From Jeongeupia wiesaeckerbachi (GTDB lineage Bacteria; Pseudomonadota; Gammaproteobacteria; Burkholderiales; Chitinibacteraceae), in assembly GCF_050916355.1 (NCBI RefSeq), contig NZ_CP136946.1, forward strand, positions 496,001 through 560,000: a stretch of 64,000 nt of DNA, read 5' to 3'. The translations under genes were made by a program, and so were the position numbers. The notes under the pieces are model-generated. The model had not been told where the DNA came from. It did no database searches and saw only the letters and a list, made by a program, of their open reading frames with translations. How positions within the stretch are numbered: the first letter of the stretch is position 1; every line of letters begins with the position of its first letter. Positions 50,123 to 59,177 of the stretch are shown piece after piece.

Positions 50123-51685
50123 TCAGTGACGGAAATGGCGTACGCCGGTGACGACCATGGCGATGCCATGTTCGTCGGCCGCAGCGATCACTTCGTCGTC
50201 ACGCACCGAACCACCCGGCTGGATGATGGCGGCGACGCCGTTTTCGGCGATCACGTCGACGCCGTCACGGAACGGGAAGAACGCATCCGACGCGGCGACC
50301 GAACCACGCAGCTCGAGGCCGGCGTTGCGTGCCTTGATCGCGGCGATCTTGGTCGAATCGACGCGGCTCATCTGGCCGGCGCCGATACCGAGCGTCTGAC
50401 CCTTGCCGCAGAAGACGATGGCGTTGGATTTGACGAACTTGGCGACATTCCACGCGAACAGCAGGTCCTTCAGCTGTTCCGGCGTCGGCTGCTTCTTGGT
50501 CACGACCTTGAGGTCGGCCAGCTTGAGCGCATGGGTATCGGGCGTCTGCACCAGCAGACCGCCGCCGACGCGCTTGAGGTCGAACTTGTTTTCGCCCGAT
50601 TCGATCGCGACTTCAAGCACGCGCACATTCACTTTCTTGGCCAGCAGTTCGAGCGCGGCCGGCGTGTATGCCGGGGCAATCAGCACTTCCATGAACTGCT
50701 TCGAGACGGCTTCAACGGTGTCGACGTCGATCGGCTTGTTGAAGGCGATGATGCCGCCGAAGGCGCTGGTGGTGTCGGTCGCGAACGCGAGGCGATACGC
50801 AGCGTACGGATCGGTGGCAACGGCGACGCCGCACGGGTTGGCGTGCTTGACGATGACGCAGGCCGGCTCTTCGAACTGCTTGACCGCTTCCCACGCCGCA
50901 TCGGCGTCGGCGATGTTGTTGTAGCTGAGTTCCTTGCCCTGGTACTGCTTGTAGCTCGCCAGCGTGCCGGCGGCCGGATGCAGATCACGGAAGAACGCCG
51001 CGCTCTGGTGCGGGTTCTCGCCGTAGCGCATGTCCTGCACCTTGACGAACTGCAGGTTCAGCCGGGTCGGATAAGCGGCCTTCTCGCCGTCGTCATTCAG
51101 CGCGGTCAGGTAGTTCGAGATGGCGCCGTCGTAGGCCGCGGTGTGGCTGAATGCCTTCTTCGCCAGCTTGCGACGGGTCGTCAGCGTCAGCGCGCCACCG
51201 TTGGCCTGCATTTCGGCGATCAGCGCCGTGTAGTCTTCGGCATCGGTGACGATGGCGACGTGAGCGTGGTTCTTTGCCGCCGAGCGCACCATGGCCGGGC
51301 CGCCGATGTCGATGTTCTCGATCGCATCGTCAAAGCTGCAATCGGGCTTGGCGATCGTCGCTTCGAACGGGTACAGGTTGACGCAGACGAGATCGATATT
51401 GCCGATCTCGTGTTCGGCCATCTTGGCGACGTGCGACTCGAGGTCGCGACGACCGAGGATGCCGCCGTGGATCTTCGGATGCAGCGTCTTCACGCGGCCG
51501 TCGAGCATTTCCGGAAAGCCGGTGTAGTCGGCGACTTCGATCACCGGCACGCCGTTGTCGGCGAACAGCTTGGCGGTACCGCCGGTCGAAAGGATTTCGA
51601 CGCCTTGTGCGGCCAGCGCCTTGGCAAAGTCGAGAACGCCGGACTTGTCGGACACGCTGATCAGCGCGCGCTGAATTTTGCTCAT
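50123..51685 (-). CDS. purH: Bifunctional AICAR transformylase/IMP cyclohydrolase
   Basis: Carries out the last two steps of IMP synthesis. 520 residues. The N-terminal IMP cyclohydrolase domain (1-195) has SVSDKSG, STGGT and GGRDVKTLHP-like GRVKTLHPKIHGG. The AICAR transformylase domain (200-520) has RYGENPHQ, IVKHANPCG and SDAFFPFRDG. The start is 30 nt after fis. The order dusB-fis-purH is common in betaproteobacteria. Confidence 0.97.
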   Translation of the reverse strand: MSKIQRALISVSDKSGVLDFAKALAAQGVEILSTGGTAKLFADNGVPVIEVADYTGFPEMLDGRVKTLHPKIHGGILGRRDLESHVAKMAEHEIGNIDLVCVNLYPFEATIAKPDCSFDDAIENIDIGGPAMVRSAAKNHAHVAIVTDAEDYTALIAEMQANGGALTLTTRRKLAKKAFSHTAAYDGAISNYLTALNDDGEKAAYPTRLNLQFVKVQDMRYGENPHQSAAFFRDLHPAAGTLASYKQYQGKELSYNNIADADAAWEAVKQFEEPACVIVKHANPCGVAVATDPYAAYRLAFATDTTSAFGGIIAFNKPIDVDTVEAVSKQFMEVLIAPAYTPAALELLAKKVNVRVLEVAIESGENKFDLKRVGGGLLVQTPDTHALKLADLKVVTKKQPTPEQLKDLLFAWNVAKFVKSNAIVFCGKGQTLGIGAGQMSRVDSTKIAAIKARNAGLELRGSVAASDAFFPFRDGVDVIAENGVAAIIQPGGSVRDDEVIAAADEHGIAMVVTGVRHFRH

Positions 51686-51715
51686 ACTGCTCTCCTGAAG
51701 GTCATTCCAAATCGG

Positions 51716-51961
51716 TTACAGCAGATCGTAGGTCTGCAGCTTCTTTCTGAGGGTATTCCGGTTGATGCCGAGCACTTCGGCCGCCCGGGTCTGGTTGCCG
51801 CCGACGCGCTCGAGCACGAGCAGCAGCAGCGGTTTCTCGACGCGTGCCAGCACCATGTCGTACACGGCGCACGGCGCTTCGCCGTCCAGATCGTCGAAAT
51901 ACTGCGTCAGCGACGCATGGATCACCGCGGCGATCGGATCGCTTGGATCTTCCCGGTTCAT
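51716..51961 (-). CDS. fis: Fis-family nucleoid protein
   Basis: An 81-residue DNA-bending protein that modulates growth-phase transcription and recombination. The C-terminal helix-turn-helix GNQTRAAEVLGINRNTLRKKL is nearly the family consensus. It is shorter at the N-terminus than E. coli Fis (98), as usual outside the enterics. Its ATG overlaps the dusB stop (ATGA at 51961-51958), conserving the dusB-fis operon. Confidence 0.95.
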   Translation of the reverse strand: MNREDPSDPIAAVIHASLTQYFDDLDGEAPCAVYDMVLARVEKPLLLLVLERVGGNQTRAAEVLGINRNTLRKKLQTYDLL

Positions 51962-52977
51962 ACTTCCCCCTGTTCTTGTTCGGTCGCGACATAGACGAGG
52001 CGTTCGCCGCCGGCCAAAAGGCCGTCGAAGAACGCCTGGGTCGCGTTTTTTTGTTCGTGCGTTGTTTCCATTCGGTACATGCTTTGGCGGAACGCGTTGC
52101 CGCCGGCAAGGCCCTTGGTGTACCAGGCGATGTGCTTGCGGGCGATCCGGCAGCCCGAGTACTCGCCATAAAAAGCGTACAAGGCGTCGAGATGCTCGAG
52201 CAGCACGTCGCGAATCTCGATCACGCGCGGCGCCGGCAGCAATTCGCCGGTCGCCAGATAGTGGCCGATCTCGCGGAACAGCCACGGCCGGCCCTGCGCA
52301 GCGCGACCGATCATGATGGCGTCGGCGCCGGTGGCCGCAAGCACCTCGGCCGCCTTGTGCGGGCTGTCGATGTCGCCGTTGGCGATCACCGGGATGCGCA
52401 GCTGCTGCTTCACCTCGCGGATCAGCGCATAACGCGCCGCGCCGTTGTACATGTCCTCGCGCGTACGGCCGTGGATCGCCAGCGCGGCAACGCCGGCGTC
52501 TTCGGCACGTCGGGCGACGCGCAGGATGTTTTCCTCGCCATTGCAGAATCCCAGTCGGGTCTTCAGCGTCACCGGCACGTCGACGGCGGCGACCACCGCG
52601 TCGAGAATCCGGCCGACAAGGTCTTCATCCTTGAGCAGCGCCGAGCCGGCGAGCTTGTTGCATACCTTCTTGGCCGGGCAGCCCATATTGAGGTCGACGA
52701 TCTGCGCGCCGTTTTCAACCTGGTAGCGCGCCGCCTGCGCCAGCTGCTCGGGATCGGACCCGGCAATCTGCACCGAGATCGGCGCCAGCTCGCCGTCGAA
52801 ATCGGCGCGCTTCAGCGTTTTTTTCGTCAGCCGCAGACTCTGGTCGGCCGTGATCATCTCCGACACCGCGTGACCGGCGCCGAAACGCTTGCACAGCATG
52901 CGGAACGGCCGATCGGTCACGCCAGCCATCGGCGCAACGATCAGATTGTTCGCAAGGGTATACGGGCCGATGTGCAT
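51958..52977 (-). CDS. dusB: tRNA-dihydrouridine synthase B
   Basis: An FMN enzyme that reduces uridines in the tRNA D-loop. 339 residues from the ATG at 52977. MAGVTDRPFR, NMGCPAKKVCNKLAGSALL (catalytic Cys) and IHGRTR, IANGDI and GRAAQGRPWLF match DusB. A TTG 15 nt upstream is an alternative start, but the predicted transcription start near 53000 leaves it almost no leader, so I prefer the ATG. Confidence 0.95.
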   Translation of the reverse strand: MHIGPYTLANNLIVAPMAGVTDRPFRMLCKRFGAGHAVSEMITADQSLRLTKKTLKRADFDGELAPISVQIAGSDPEQLAQAARYQVENGAQIVDLNMGCPAKKVCNKLAGSALLKDEDLVGRILDAVVAAVDVPVTLKTRLGFCNGEENILRVARRAEDAGVAALAIHGRTREDMYNGAARYALIREVKQQLRIPVIANGDIDSPHKAAEVLAATGADAIMIGRAAQGRPWLFREIGHYLATGELLPAPRVIEIRDVLLEHLDALYAFYGEYSGCRIARKHIAWYTKGLAGGNAFRQSMYRMETTHEQKNATQAFFDGLLAGGERLVYVATEQEQGEV

Positions 52978-53006
52978 GCGCGGGCGGGTCAACGAGGAAG
53001 GCCGGG

Positions 53007-53035
53007 ATTCTACGTCCTGCCTAATTTTTAGGCAA
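53007..53035 (-). promoter_or_regulatory. Sigma-70 promoter of the dusB-fis-purH-pagP-purD operon
   Basis: On the minus strand TTGCCT (53030-53035), exactly 17 nt, then TAGAAT (53007-53012). A perfect palindrome TGCCTAA-N3-TTAGGCA (53018-53034) overlaps the -35 box and spacer and could be an operator. Confidence 0.7.
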
Positions 53036-53061
53036 GCGCCATTCGCCGGCCGTCAAACCGT

Positions 53062-53682
53062 TCAGCGATGACGTGCTTCGCGCCCGGCTTCGGTCTCCCA
53101 GGCCAGAAAAGCCGGTAGTGCCAGTAGCGTATCGACGTAGTCCTGGGCGGACTGCGGCACCGGCAGGCCGTAGCTGCGGATCCGCGTCGCCACCGGCGCA
53201 AAAAAGGCATCGGCGTGGCTGAATGCGCCGAAGAGGAAAACGCCACCGGCACCGAATTGCACACGGCAATCGGCCCACAAGGCCGTCAGTCGCTCAAGGT
53301 CGGCGCCCAGTGCCGCATCGATTTCGATGCGCGTGCGCAAATGGACGTCCATCGGGCATTGCGTGCGCAGCGCGGTGAAACCCGCGTGCATCTCGGCACA
53401 CACGGCACGCGCAACGGCGCGGGCTGCACGATCGGCCGGCCACAGCGCCGGCGCGGTTTCGGCGAGGTATTCGGCAATCGCCAGCGAGTCCCACACCGCG
53501 AGCTCGCCATCGATCAGCACCGGCACCTTGCCACTCGGGCCATAGCGCAGCCGCTCGGCGCGGGCGCCATCGGCAAACAGGTCGAGCTGCACCTCGTCGA
53601 ACGGCAGGTCGGCGACCTTCATCGCCAGCCAGGGCCGCAGCGACCACGACGAATAGTTCTTGTTGCCGATCACGAGCTTCAT
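53062..53682 (-). CDS. Glutathione S-transferase family protein
   Basis: A 206-residue cytosolic GST. The N-terminal thioredoxin-like half begins MKLVIGNKNYSSWSLRPWLA, with SSWS as the likely catalytic serine region, and includes GKVPVLIDGELAVWDSLAIAEYL, where the cis-proline and the glutamate/aspartate-serine bind glutathione. The C-terminal half is helical. The ATG overlaps the stop of the GGDEF/EAL gene (ATGA at 53682-53679), so it is translated from the same message. Substrate unknown. Confidence 0.88.
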   Translation of the reverse strand: MKLVIGNKNYSSWSLRPWLAMKVADLPFDEVQLDLFADGARAERLRYGPSGKVPVLIDGELAVWDSLAIAEYLAETAPALWPADRAARAVARAVCAEMHAGFTALRTQCPMDVHLRTRIEIDAALGADLERLTALWADCRVQFGAGGVFLFGAFSHADAFFAPVATRIRSYGLPVPQSAQDYVDTLLALPAFLAWETEAGREARHR

Positions 53683-56600
53683 GGTTGGATCCTCAAGGCG
53701 TCGCCGTTCGAACGCGACAGCGCCAGCCGCGGCGAGGCCTGCAGCAGCGCTTCGAATTCGTCGACCGGCAATGGTTTGCTGAACAGATAACCCTGGATGG
53801 CGTCGGTGCCGGCGCGACGCAGGAAGTCGAGCTGCTCGGGCGTTTCGACGCCCTCGGCGAGCACCGTCATGCCCAATGTCTTGCCGAGACCGATGATGGC
53901 CAGCACAATCGCCGCATCGTTCTGGTCGGTCGTCAGATCGCGCACGAAACTCTGGTCGACCTTGAGCTTGTCGAAGGCGAAGCGCTTCAGGTAAGACAGG
54001 CTCGAATACCCGGTCCCAAAGTCGTCGACCGACAGCTTGACGCCGAGGCGCTTGATGCCCGACAGCATCGTCATCACGTGTTCGACTTCCTGCATCACCA
54101 CCGACTCGGTCACTTCGAGCTCGAGGCATTGCGGCGGCAGTTCGGCGTCGGCGAGCGCATCGGCGACGATCTCGAGCAGATTGGACTGGTGCAGTTGCAA
54201 CGGCGACAGGTTGACCGCGATCGTCATCGGCGTACCGCTCTCGCGTATCCACGTCGCGGCGCGGCGGCATGCCTCACGAATGACCCAGTTGCCGATCGGC
54301 ACGATCATCCGGCTTTCTTCGGCGATCGGGATGAACTTGGCGGGCGAGATCAGCCCGTGCTCCGGGTGCCGCCAGCGGATCAGCGCCTCGGCGCCGGTGA
54401 TGCCGCCGTCGCGCAGGCTGACCTGCGGCTGGAAATACAGCTCGAACTCGTTCTCGGCCAGCGCCTGACTCATGCTGGTTTCCAGCACCAGCCGCTCGGA
54501 GACACGGGCGTTCATGTCGGCGGTGAAGTACTGATAGTTGTTGCGGCCGGCGCTCTTGGCCTGGTACATCGCCACGTCGGCGCTGCGGATCAGCGTGTCC
54601 GAATCGGCGCCGTCGTCCGGGTAGACGCTGATGCCGATCGATGTCGTCGTCGCGAAGCCGCCGGCCTCGAGCACGAAGGGCTCGGCGAACGAGGCGAGGA
54701 TCTGCTCGGCCACGAGGCCCGGGTGCATCGCATTGTCGATTTCGGTCAGCACGATGACGAACTCGTCGCCGCCCAGCCGTGCCAGGATGTCGCCCTTGCC
54801 GGCAACCAGCTTGAGCCGGTCGGCCACCTGCCGCAGCATCTGGTCGCCTGCGGTATGGCCGAGCGAGTCGTTGATCGTCTTGAAACGGTCGAGGTCGAGG
54901 AAGAGCAAGGCCAGCTGCCGGCCGTGGCGCTCGGCGCCGGCGACGGCCAGACGCAGCTCGTCGCGCAGCAGGTTGCGGTTGGCCAGACCGGTAACGGTAT
55001 CGAAGTTCGCCAGTTCGATGATCCGGTCCTGCGCGACCTTGCGCTCGGTGATGTCGGTGACGGTACCGATCAGCCGGGTCGGATTGCTGCGTGCGTCGAA
55101 CTCGACGAATTTGCCCCGCGACAGGAACCAGCGGTACTCGCCGGTGCGGACCTTGCGCCGGTATTCGATGACGAACTGCGGCGCGGTCCCGGCGTAACAA
55201 TCGCGGAAGGCGTTCAGTGCAACTTCGCGATCGCCCGGGTACATCTGCTCTTTCCACTTCTCGAAGGTCTCGACCAGTTCACCCGGTACGAAGCCGAGCA
55301 GCCTGTCGTATTCGGGGCTGGTGATCGCGCCCCGACGGCTGTCGAGCGGCATGTCGAACAGGCCGGTGTTCGATGCATCAAGCGCCAGCCGCAGCTGCTG
55401 CTCGCTCTTGACGATCGCCTCTTCGGCCATCCGGCGCTCGGAAATGTCGCGCACGACGGCGCAATTGAATTCCTGCCCCTTGAAGACGATGTAGTTCGAG
55501 TACGACTCGATCGGGAAGGCATCGCCGTTGCGCGTTTTCAGCGCGAACTCTTCGAATAAATGCTTCTGTTCGCGCAGCCGCTCCCAGAACGGCCCCCACG
55601 CCTCCGAATTGAAGGTGGGATTGATGTCCTTGAAGCGCATGCCCAACAGTTCACGTTCGCCGTAGCCGAGCCGATGGCAGGCGGTGGCGTTGACGTAGCG
55701 GATGATGCCGCTCGGGTCGAGCCAGATCGCCATGTCGGCACCACGCTCGACCGCCACCCGGGTCAGGTACAGCGCATCCTCGGTGCTTTCCAGCCGGCGC
55801 AACTGCCGCAGCACGTAGACGACGAGCAGCGTCGCCAGCGCCAGCACACTGGCGGTCACGCCGCCGTTGACGAAACTGTCGTGACGCCACGAAGCGAGGA
55901 CTTCCTGCCGGTCGACGCCGACCATCACGCCAAGCGGCCAGCCGCCGACATGGCGCCAGCCATAGATCCGGGTCACGCCATCGCGGGCGCTGTGCTCGGT
56001 GAAGCTGCCGCTCGGTGCACCGCTGAAGTCGGAGTCGAAAAACGCCCGGTGCGACAGATCATGGCCGACGTCGAAGGCACTGTCCGGGTAGTGCGTCAGC
56101 GAGATGCCGTCGTCGCGGAACATTTCGATCGACAAGCCGTTATGCGAGGCGATGCTGCGATAGAACTGGCGGAAATAGCCCGGATCGATACCGGCGAACA
56201 GCACGCCGACAAACTCGCCACGCCGGTTGTTCATCGGCATGACGAACGGAATCACCGAGCGGTCGCCGGTCGGATCGGCCTGCTGTTCGGCGATGTAGAA
56301 CGGCGATGCGGTTTGCGAGCGCGCGGCCTTGAAATACTGGAAGTTGCTGAGGTTGTGCGCCGGCGCCGGGTATTGCTGGGTCGACGCGATCAGCGTGCCG
56401 TCGGCCCGCGCAACGGCGAAGGTCGCCATCTGCGGTGCGTGCCCGAGCTGGCGCTGCAGGTAGGCGTGGATGCAGGCCGTGTCGTTGGCGTCGACGCAGG
56501 TCTGGAACAGGCCGTCCTGCTGGATCGCGAACATCGTGTTGAGGCTGGCGTCCATCGTCCGACCGACGTGCTCGTCCATGGTCCGCGCCAGCGTCAGCAT

Positions 56601-56771
56601 CTGCTGCTCGGCGTTGTCGAGCGTTTCCTGGTAGCTGCGCCAGATCGACCAGGTCACCGCCGCCAGTGCAAACAGCACGACACTGATCGACAGTGCGATC
56701 AGCATCCGGCGGATCAGGCCGAAAGAACGGCCGCTATCGGCGTCCTGCAAGGTGACCGGCACGCGGGTCAA
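53679..56771 (-). CDS. Membrane sensor with Cache, two PAS, GGDEF and EAL domains
   Basis: A c-di-GMP turnover protein of about 1030 residues. A transmembrane helix near residues 23-45 is followed by a periplasmic dCache-type sensor, a second helix (about 305-325), PAS domains (about 340-445 and 455-585), GGDEF (about 590-755) and EAL (about 765-1015). GGDEF is intact (LARLGGDEF). The EAL motif set is complete: EALIRWRHP, ELEVTES, DDFGTGYSS, KVDQSFV, AEGVET. Both activities are thus possible. I prefer the TTG start at 56771 (AGGA upstream); an ATG at 56705 is the alternative, and the frame stays open to 56882. It is coupled to the GST gene and preceded by a Fur-box palindrome. Confidence 0.85.
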   Translation of the reverse strand: MTRVPVTLQDADSGRSFGLIRRMLIALSISVVLFALAAVTWSIWRSYQETLDNAEQQMLTLARTMDEHVGRTMDASLNTMFAIQQDGLFQTCVDANDTACIHAYLQRQLGHAPQMATFAVARADGTLIASTQQYPAPAHNLSNFQYFKAARSQTASPFYIAEQQADPTGDRSVIPFVMPMNNRRGEFVGVLFAGIDPGYFRQFYRSIASHNGLSIEMFRDDGISLTHYPDSAFDVGHDLSHRAFFDSDFSGAPSGSFTEHSARDGVTRIYGWRHVGGWPLGVMVGVDRQEVLASWRHDSFVNGGVTASVLALATLLVVYVLRQLRRLESTEDALYLTRVAVERGADMAIWLDPSGIIRYVNATACHRLGYGERELLGMRFKDINPTFNSEAWGPFWERLREQKHLFEEFALKTRNGDAFPIESYSNYIVFKGQEFNCAVVRDISERRMAEEAIVKSEQQLRLALDASNTGLFDMPLDSRRGAITSPEYDRLLGFVPGELVETFEKWKEQMYPGDREVALNAFRDCYAGTAPQFVIEYRRKVRTGEYRWFLSRGKFVEFDARSNPTRLIGTVTDITERKVAQDRIIELANFDTVTGLANRNLLRDELRLAVAGAERHGRQLALLFLDLDRFKTINDSLGHTAGDQMLRQVADRLKLVAGKGDILARLGGDEFVIVLTEIDNAMHPGLVAEQILASFAEPFVLEAGGFATTTSIGISVYPDDGADSDTLIRSADVAMYQAKSAGRNNYQYFTADMNARVSERLVLETSMSQALAENEFELYFQPQVSLRDGGITGAEALIRWRHPEHGLISPAKFIPIAEESRMIVPIGNWVIREACRRAATWIRESGTPMTIAVNLSPLQLHQSNLLEIVADALADAELPPQCLELEVTESVVMQEVEHVMTMLSGIKRLGVKLSVDDFGTGYSSLSYLKRFAFDKLKVDQSFVRDLTTDQNDAAIVLAIIGLGKTLGMTVLAEGVETPEQLDFLRRAGTDAIQGYLFSKPLPVDEFEALLQASPRLALSRSNGDALRIQP

Positions 56772-57084
56772 GGCAGCGTCCTGAGTGTGAAAATCTACGA
56801 AGCCCCATTCTTGAGGCAAAGGACACCGCTTGGCAAGCCGGAACCCGGGGCTGTTCCCTGTGGGACGCAGTCGCTGAAGCAAGGCAGGCCATTGCTGGCG
56901 GGCTGGACGGCGTTTCAGTCAGACCATGGGCACAACTGAAAATAATTTTCATTCAAGCAGATGGAACCGGCCGTTCGTGAAAACCATCCGCGACCGCATC
57001 GGCGCCACAGCAAGATCAGGCTCCACGGCAATCCAGCAACGACAGGCCAAGGAATGCCGGCGCAGGCAGCAATCGTCGTCGCCA
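56772..57084 (-). other. Upstream region of the GGDEF/EAL gene
   Basis: About 310 nt with no convincing gene beyond a possible N-terminal extension up to 56882. It holds the Fur-box-like palindrome (56937-56951) inside an AT-rich stretch that probably contains the promoter. The part from 57000 to 57084 shows nothing recognisable. Confidence 0.5.
56937..56951. promoter_or_regulatory. Fur-box-like perfect palindrome
   Basis: TGAAAATAATTTTCA is a perfect 7-1-7 palindrome differing from the Fur consensus TGATAATNATTATCA at one base in each arm. It lies 166 nt upstream of the chosen start of the GGDEF/EAL gene and faces no other promoter, so that gene is the likely target. Confidence 0.55.
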
Positions 57085-57108
57085 TAAAAAAGGGCGGAAG
57101 ATTCCGCC
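57085..57108 (-). terminator. Terminator of the mre-rlpA operon
   Basis: Stem GGCGGAA/TTCCGCC (57093-57099 with 57102-57108), followed on the minus strand by CTTTTTTATGG. It starts 18 nt past the rlpA stop. Confidence 0.8.
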
Positions 57109-57126
57109 TCTGATATGACCGTCGCG

Positions 57127-58065
57127 CTAGCGCGCGATCACCGCTTGAAGATTGTGCTGGCCCGTCAGCGTTTCGGCAGCCGCCAGTGCCGCCTGCCGGT
57201 CCGGATAGGGGCCGATGCGAACGCGATGGATTGCGCCGCTCGACTGGATCACCAGCTTGGCGCTGTCGCCGTCGAGCGTGGCCGCATAACGATCGCGGAA
57301 CGACTCTGCATTGGCGAGACTGCCGAACGCAGCCAGCTGCAGATACACACCGGCGGCAGTATTAGCGACCGGTACCGGTTTTGGGTCGCCGTCGAAAGGG
57401 AGCGGTGCATCGACCGGTTGCTTGGCCTGCGCCAGCACCGAGGTCGGGGCATCCGGCGGCAGCAGGCTTTCGACCTTGAGCTCGGCGCTACCCTGCGTTG
57501 CATAACCCAGGCGGCAGGCGGCAAGGAAGGACAGATCCATCACCCTGCCCTTGTGGAACGGGCCGCGATCGTTGACGCGAACGATGACGCTGCGACCGTT
57601 CTTGACGTTGGTGACGCGCGCATAGCTCGGCAGCGGCAACACCGGGCTGGCCGCGGTCATCGCGAACATATTGTAGCTTTCACCGATCGACGTTTTCTGG
57701 CCGTGGAACTTGCGGCCATACCACGAGCCCATGCCGGTTTCGACCGAATTGCCCGGCGCGGCCAGCGGCGTGAACGACAGGCCGAGCACCGTATAAGGCC
57801 GGTTTGCCCACTTGTGCAGCGGCTCCCAGCGCGGTACCGGCTCGGGAATCAGGTCGATATTGGCCGGAATGTCGCTCATCGGGCCATCGTCCTTGTAGAA
57901 CGCGCCGCCGTTGTCCAAGGCCTTGTAGTCGCAACTGTATTGCGATGGCGTGCCGGCAGGCGGCGGCGCTGCCGTCGTCCCGCTACCGGATTTGGTCGGT
58001 GCCGTGCTGCACGCGGCCAGACCGAGCAGTGCGGCCACGGCGAGCAATCCGCGCAATTTCATCAT
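57127..58065 (-). CDS. rlpA: RlpA-family septal ring lytic transglycosylase lipoprotein
   Basis: An outer-membrane lipoprotein that cleaves peptidoglycan strands lacking stem peptides, at the septum. 312 residues: lipobox LAAC at about residue 19, a double-psi beta-barrel with SWYGRKFHGQKTSIGE and VRVNDRGPFHKGRVMDLS (about 100-200), and a C-terminal SPOR domain (about 235-312: VYLQLAAFGSLANAESFRDR). The ATG overlaps the rodA stop by one base (TAATG). The mrdA-rodA-rlpA order is standard. Confidence 0.93.
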   Translation of the reverse strand: MMKLRGLLAVAALLGLAACSTAPTKSGSGTTAAPPPAGTPSQYSCDYKALDNGGAFYKDDGPMSDIPANIDLIPEPVPRWEPLHKWANRPYTVLGLSFTPLAAPGNSVETGMGSWYGRKFHGQKTSIGESYNMFAMTAASPVLPLPSYARVTNVKNGRSVIVRVNDRGPFHKGRVMDLSFLAACRLGYATQGSAELKVESLLPPDAPTSVLAQAKQPVDAPLPFDGDPKPVPVANTAAGVYLQLAAFGSLANAESFRDRYAATLDGDSAKLVIQSSGAIHRVRIGPYPDRQAALAAAETLTGQHNLQAVIAR

Positions 58066-59177
58066 TACCCCTTCATCAGCTTGCGGTCGCGCCCGACGCT
58101 CATCAAGAGGCCGAAGGTCGCGAGAATCGATACCATCGACGTGCCACCGTAGGAAATCAGCGGCAGCGGCACGCCGACCACCGGCAGGATGCCGGACACC
58201 ATGCCCATATTGACGAAGGCATAGGTGAAGAAATTGAGCGCGATCGCACCGGCCAGCAAACGTCCGAACAGCGTCGGTGCGCGGCTGGCGATCGTCAGGC
58301 CGCGGCCAATGACCAGCAGATACAGCACCAGCAGCACGCCGTTGCCGAGCAGGCCGAACTCCTCGCCGAACACGGCGAAAATGAAGTCGGTCGTCCGCTC
58401 GGGGATGAAATCCAGATGGGTTTGCGTGCCGTTGAGCCAGCCCTTGCCGAACAGGCCGCCCGAACCGATCGCGATCGTGCCCTGAATGATGTGGTAGCCG
58501 GCACCGAGCGGGTCCTGCATCGGATCGAGCATCGTCGCAATCCGCCGGCACTGGTATTCCTGGAGGATGTTGATGCACAGATCCCAGTGCGTCACCGTAT
58601 AGGCCAGCGCGCCACCGGCCACGCCCATCACCGCCAGGAATCGCCAGCTCAGACCGGCAAGGAACAGGACGTAGAAACCGCTCGACGCGATCAGCAGACT
58701 GGTGCCGAGGTCGGGCTGCTTGAGGATCAGGCCGACCGGCACCAGCATCAGCAAGGCCGCGATCACGAAATGCTTCCAGTTCAGCGTCGTTTCGAAGTGG
58801 TGGAAGAACCACGCCAGCGTCAGCGGCATCGCGATGCGCATCAGCTCGGACGGCTGGATCCGGGTGATACCGATATTCAGCCAGCGCGTCGCGCCGTGGC
58901 TGGTCACGCCGAACAGTGCCACCGCGATCAGCAGCGTGACGCCAACGACATAGGCCGGCAGTGCCAGCCGCATCCAGGTCTGCTGCGAGATATTGGCGAA
59001 GAACCACATCACGCCGAGCGAGATCCCCATGAAGGTGACCTTGTCCACCACCTTGTCGAGGTCGCGGTTCGACGCCGAAAACAGCACGATGGCCGAGACG
59101 GTGAAGATCAGCAGCGTGAACAGGAACAGCCATGGGTCGATCGGCTGCTTGATCCGGTTCCAGATCGTCTTAATCAC
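58065..59177 (-). CDS. rodA: RodA peptidoglycan glycosyltransferase
   Basis: The SEDS glycan polymerase of the elongasome, acting with PBP2 in the inner membrane. 370 residues, about ten transmembrane helices. SEDS signatures include TRWLNIG, RIQPSELMRIA, DLGTSLLI and GVPLPLISYGGTSM. It starts at a GTG at 59177 with AGGAGG upstream, overlapping mrdA by 8 nt. Longer frames upstream are inside mrdA and rejected. Confidence 0.95.
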   Translation of the reverse strand: MIKTIWNRIKQPIDPWLFLFTLLIFTVSAIVLFSASNRDLDKVVDKVTFMGISLGVMWFFANISQQTWMRLALPAYVVGVTLLIAVALFGVTSHGATRWLNIGITRIQPSELMRIAMPLTLAWFFHHFETTLNWKHFVIAALLMLVPVGLILKQPDLGTSLLIASSGFYVLFLAGLSWRFLAVMGVAGGALAYTVTHWDLCINILQEYQCRRIATMLDPMQDPLGAGYHIIQGTIAIGSGGLFGKGWLNGTQTHLDFIPERTTDFIFAVFGEEFGLLGNGVLLVLYLLVIGRGLTIASRAPTLFGRLLAGAIALNFFTYAFVNMGMVSGILPVVGVPLPLISYGGTSMVSILATFGLLMSVGRDRKLMKG

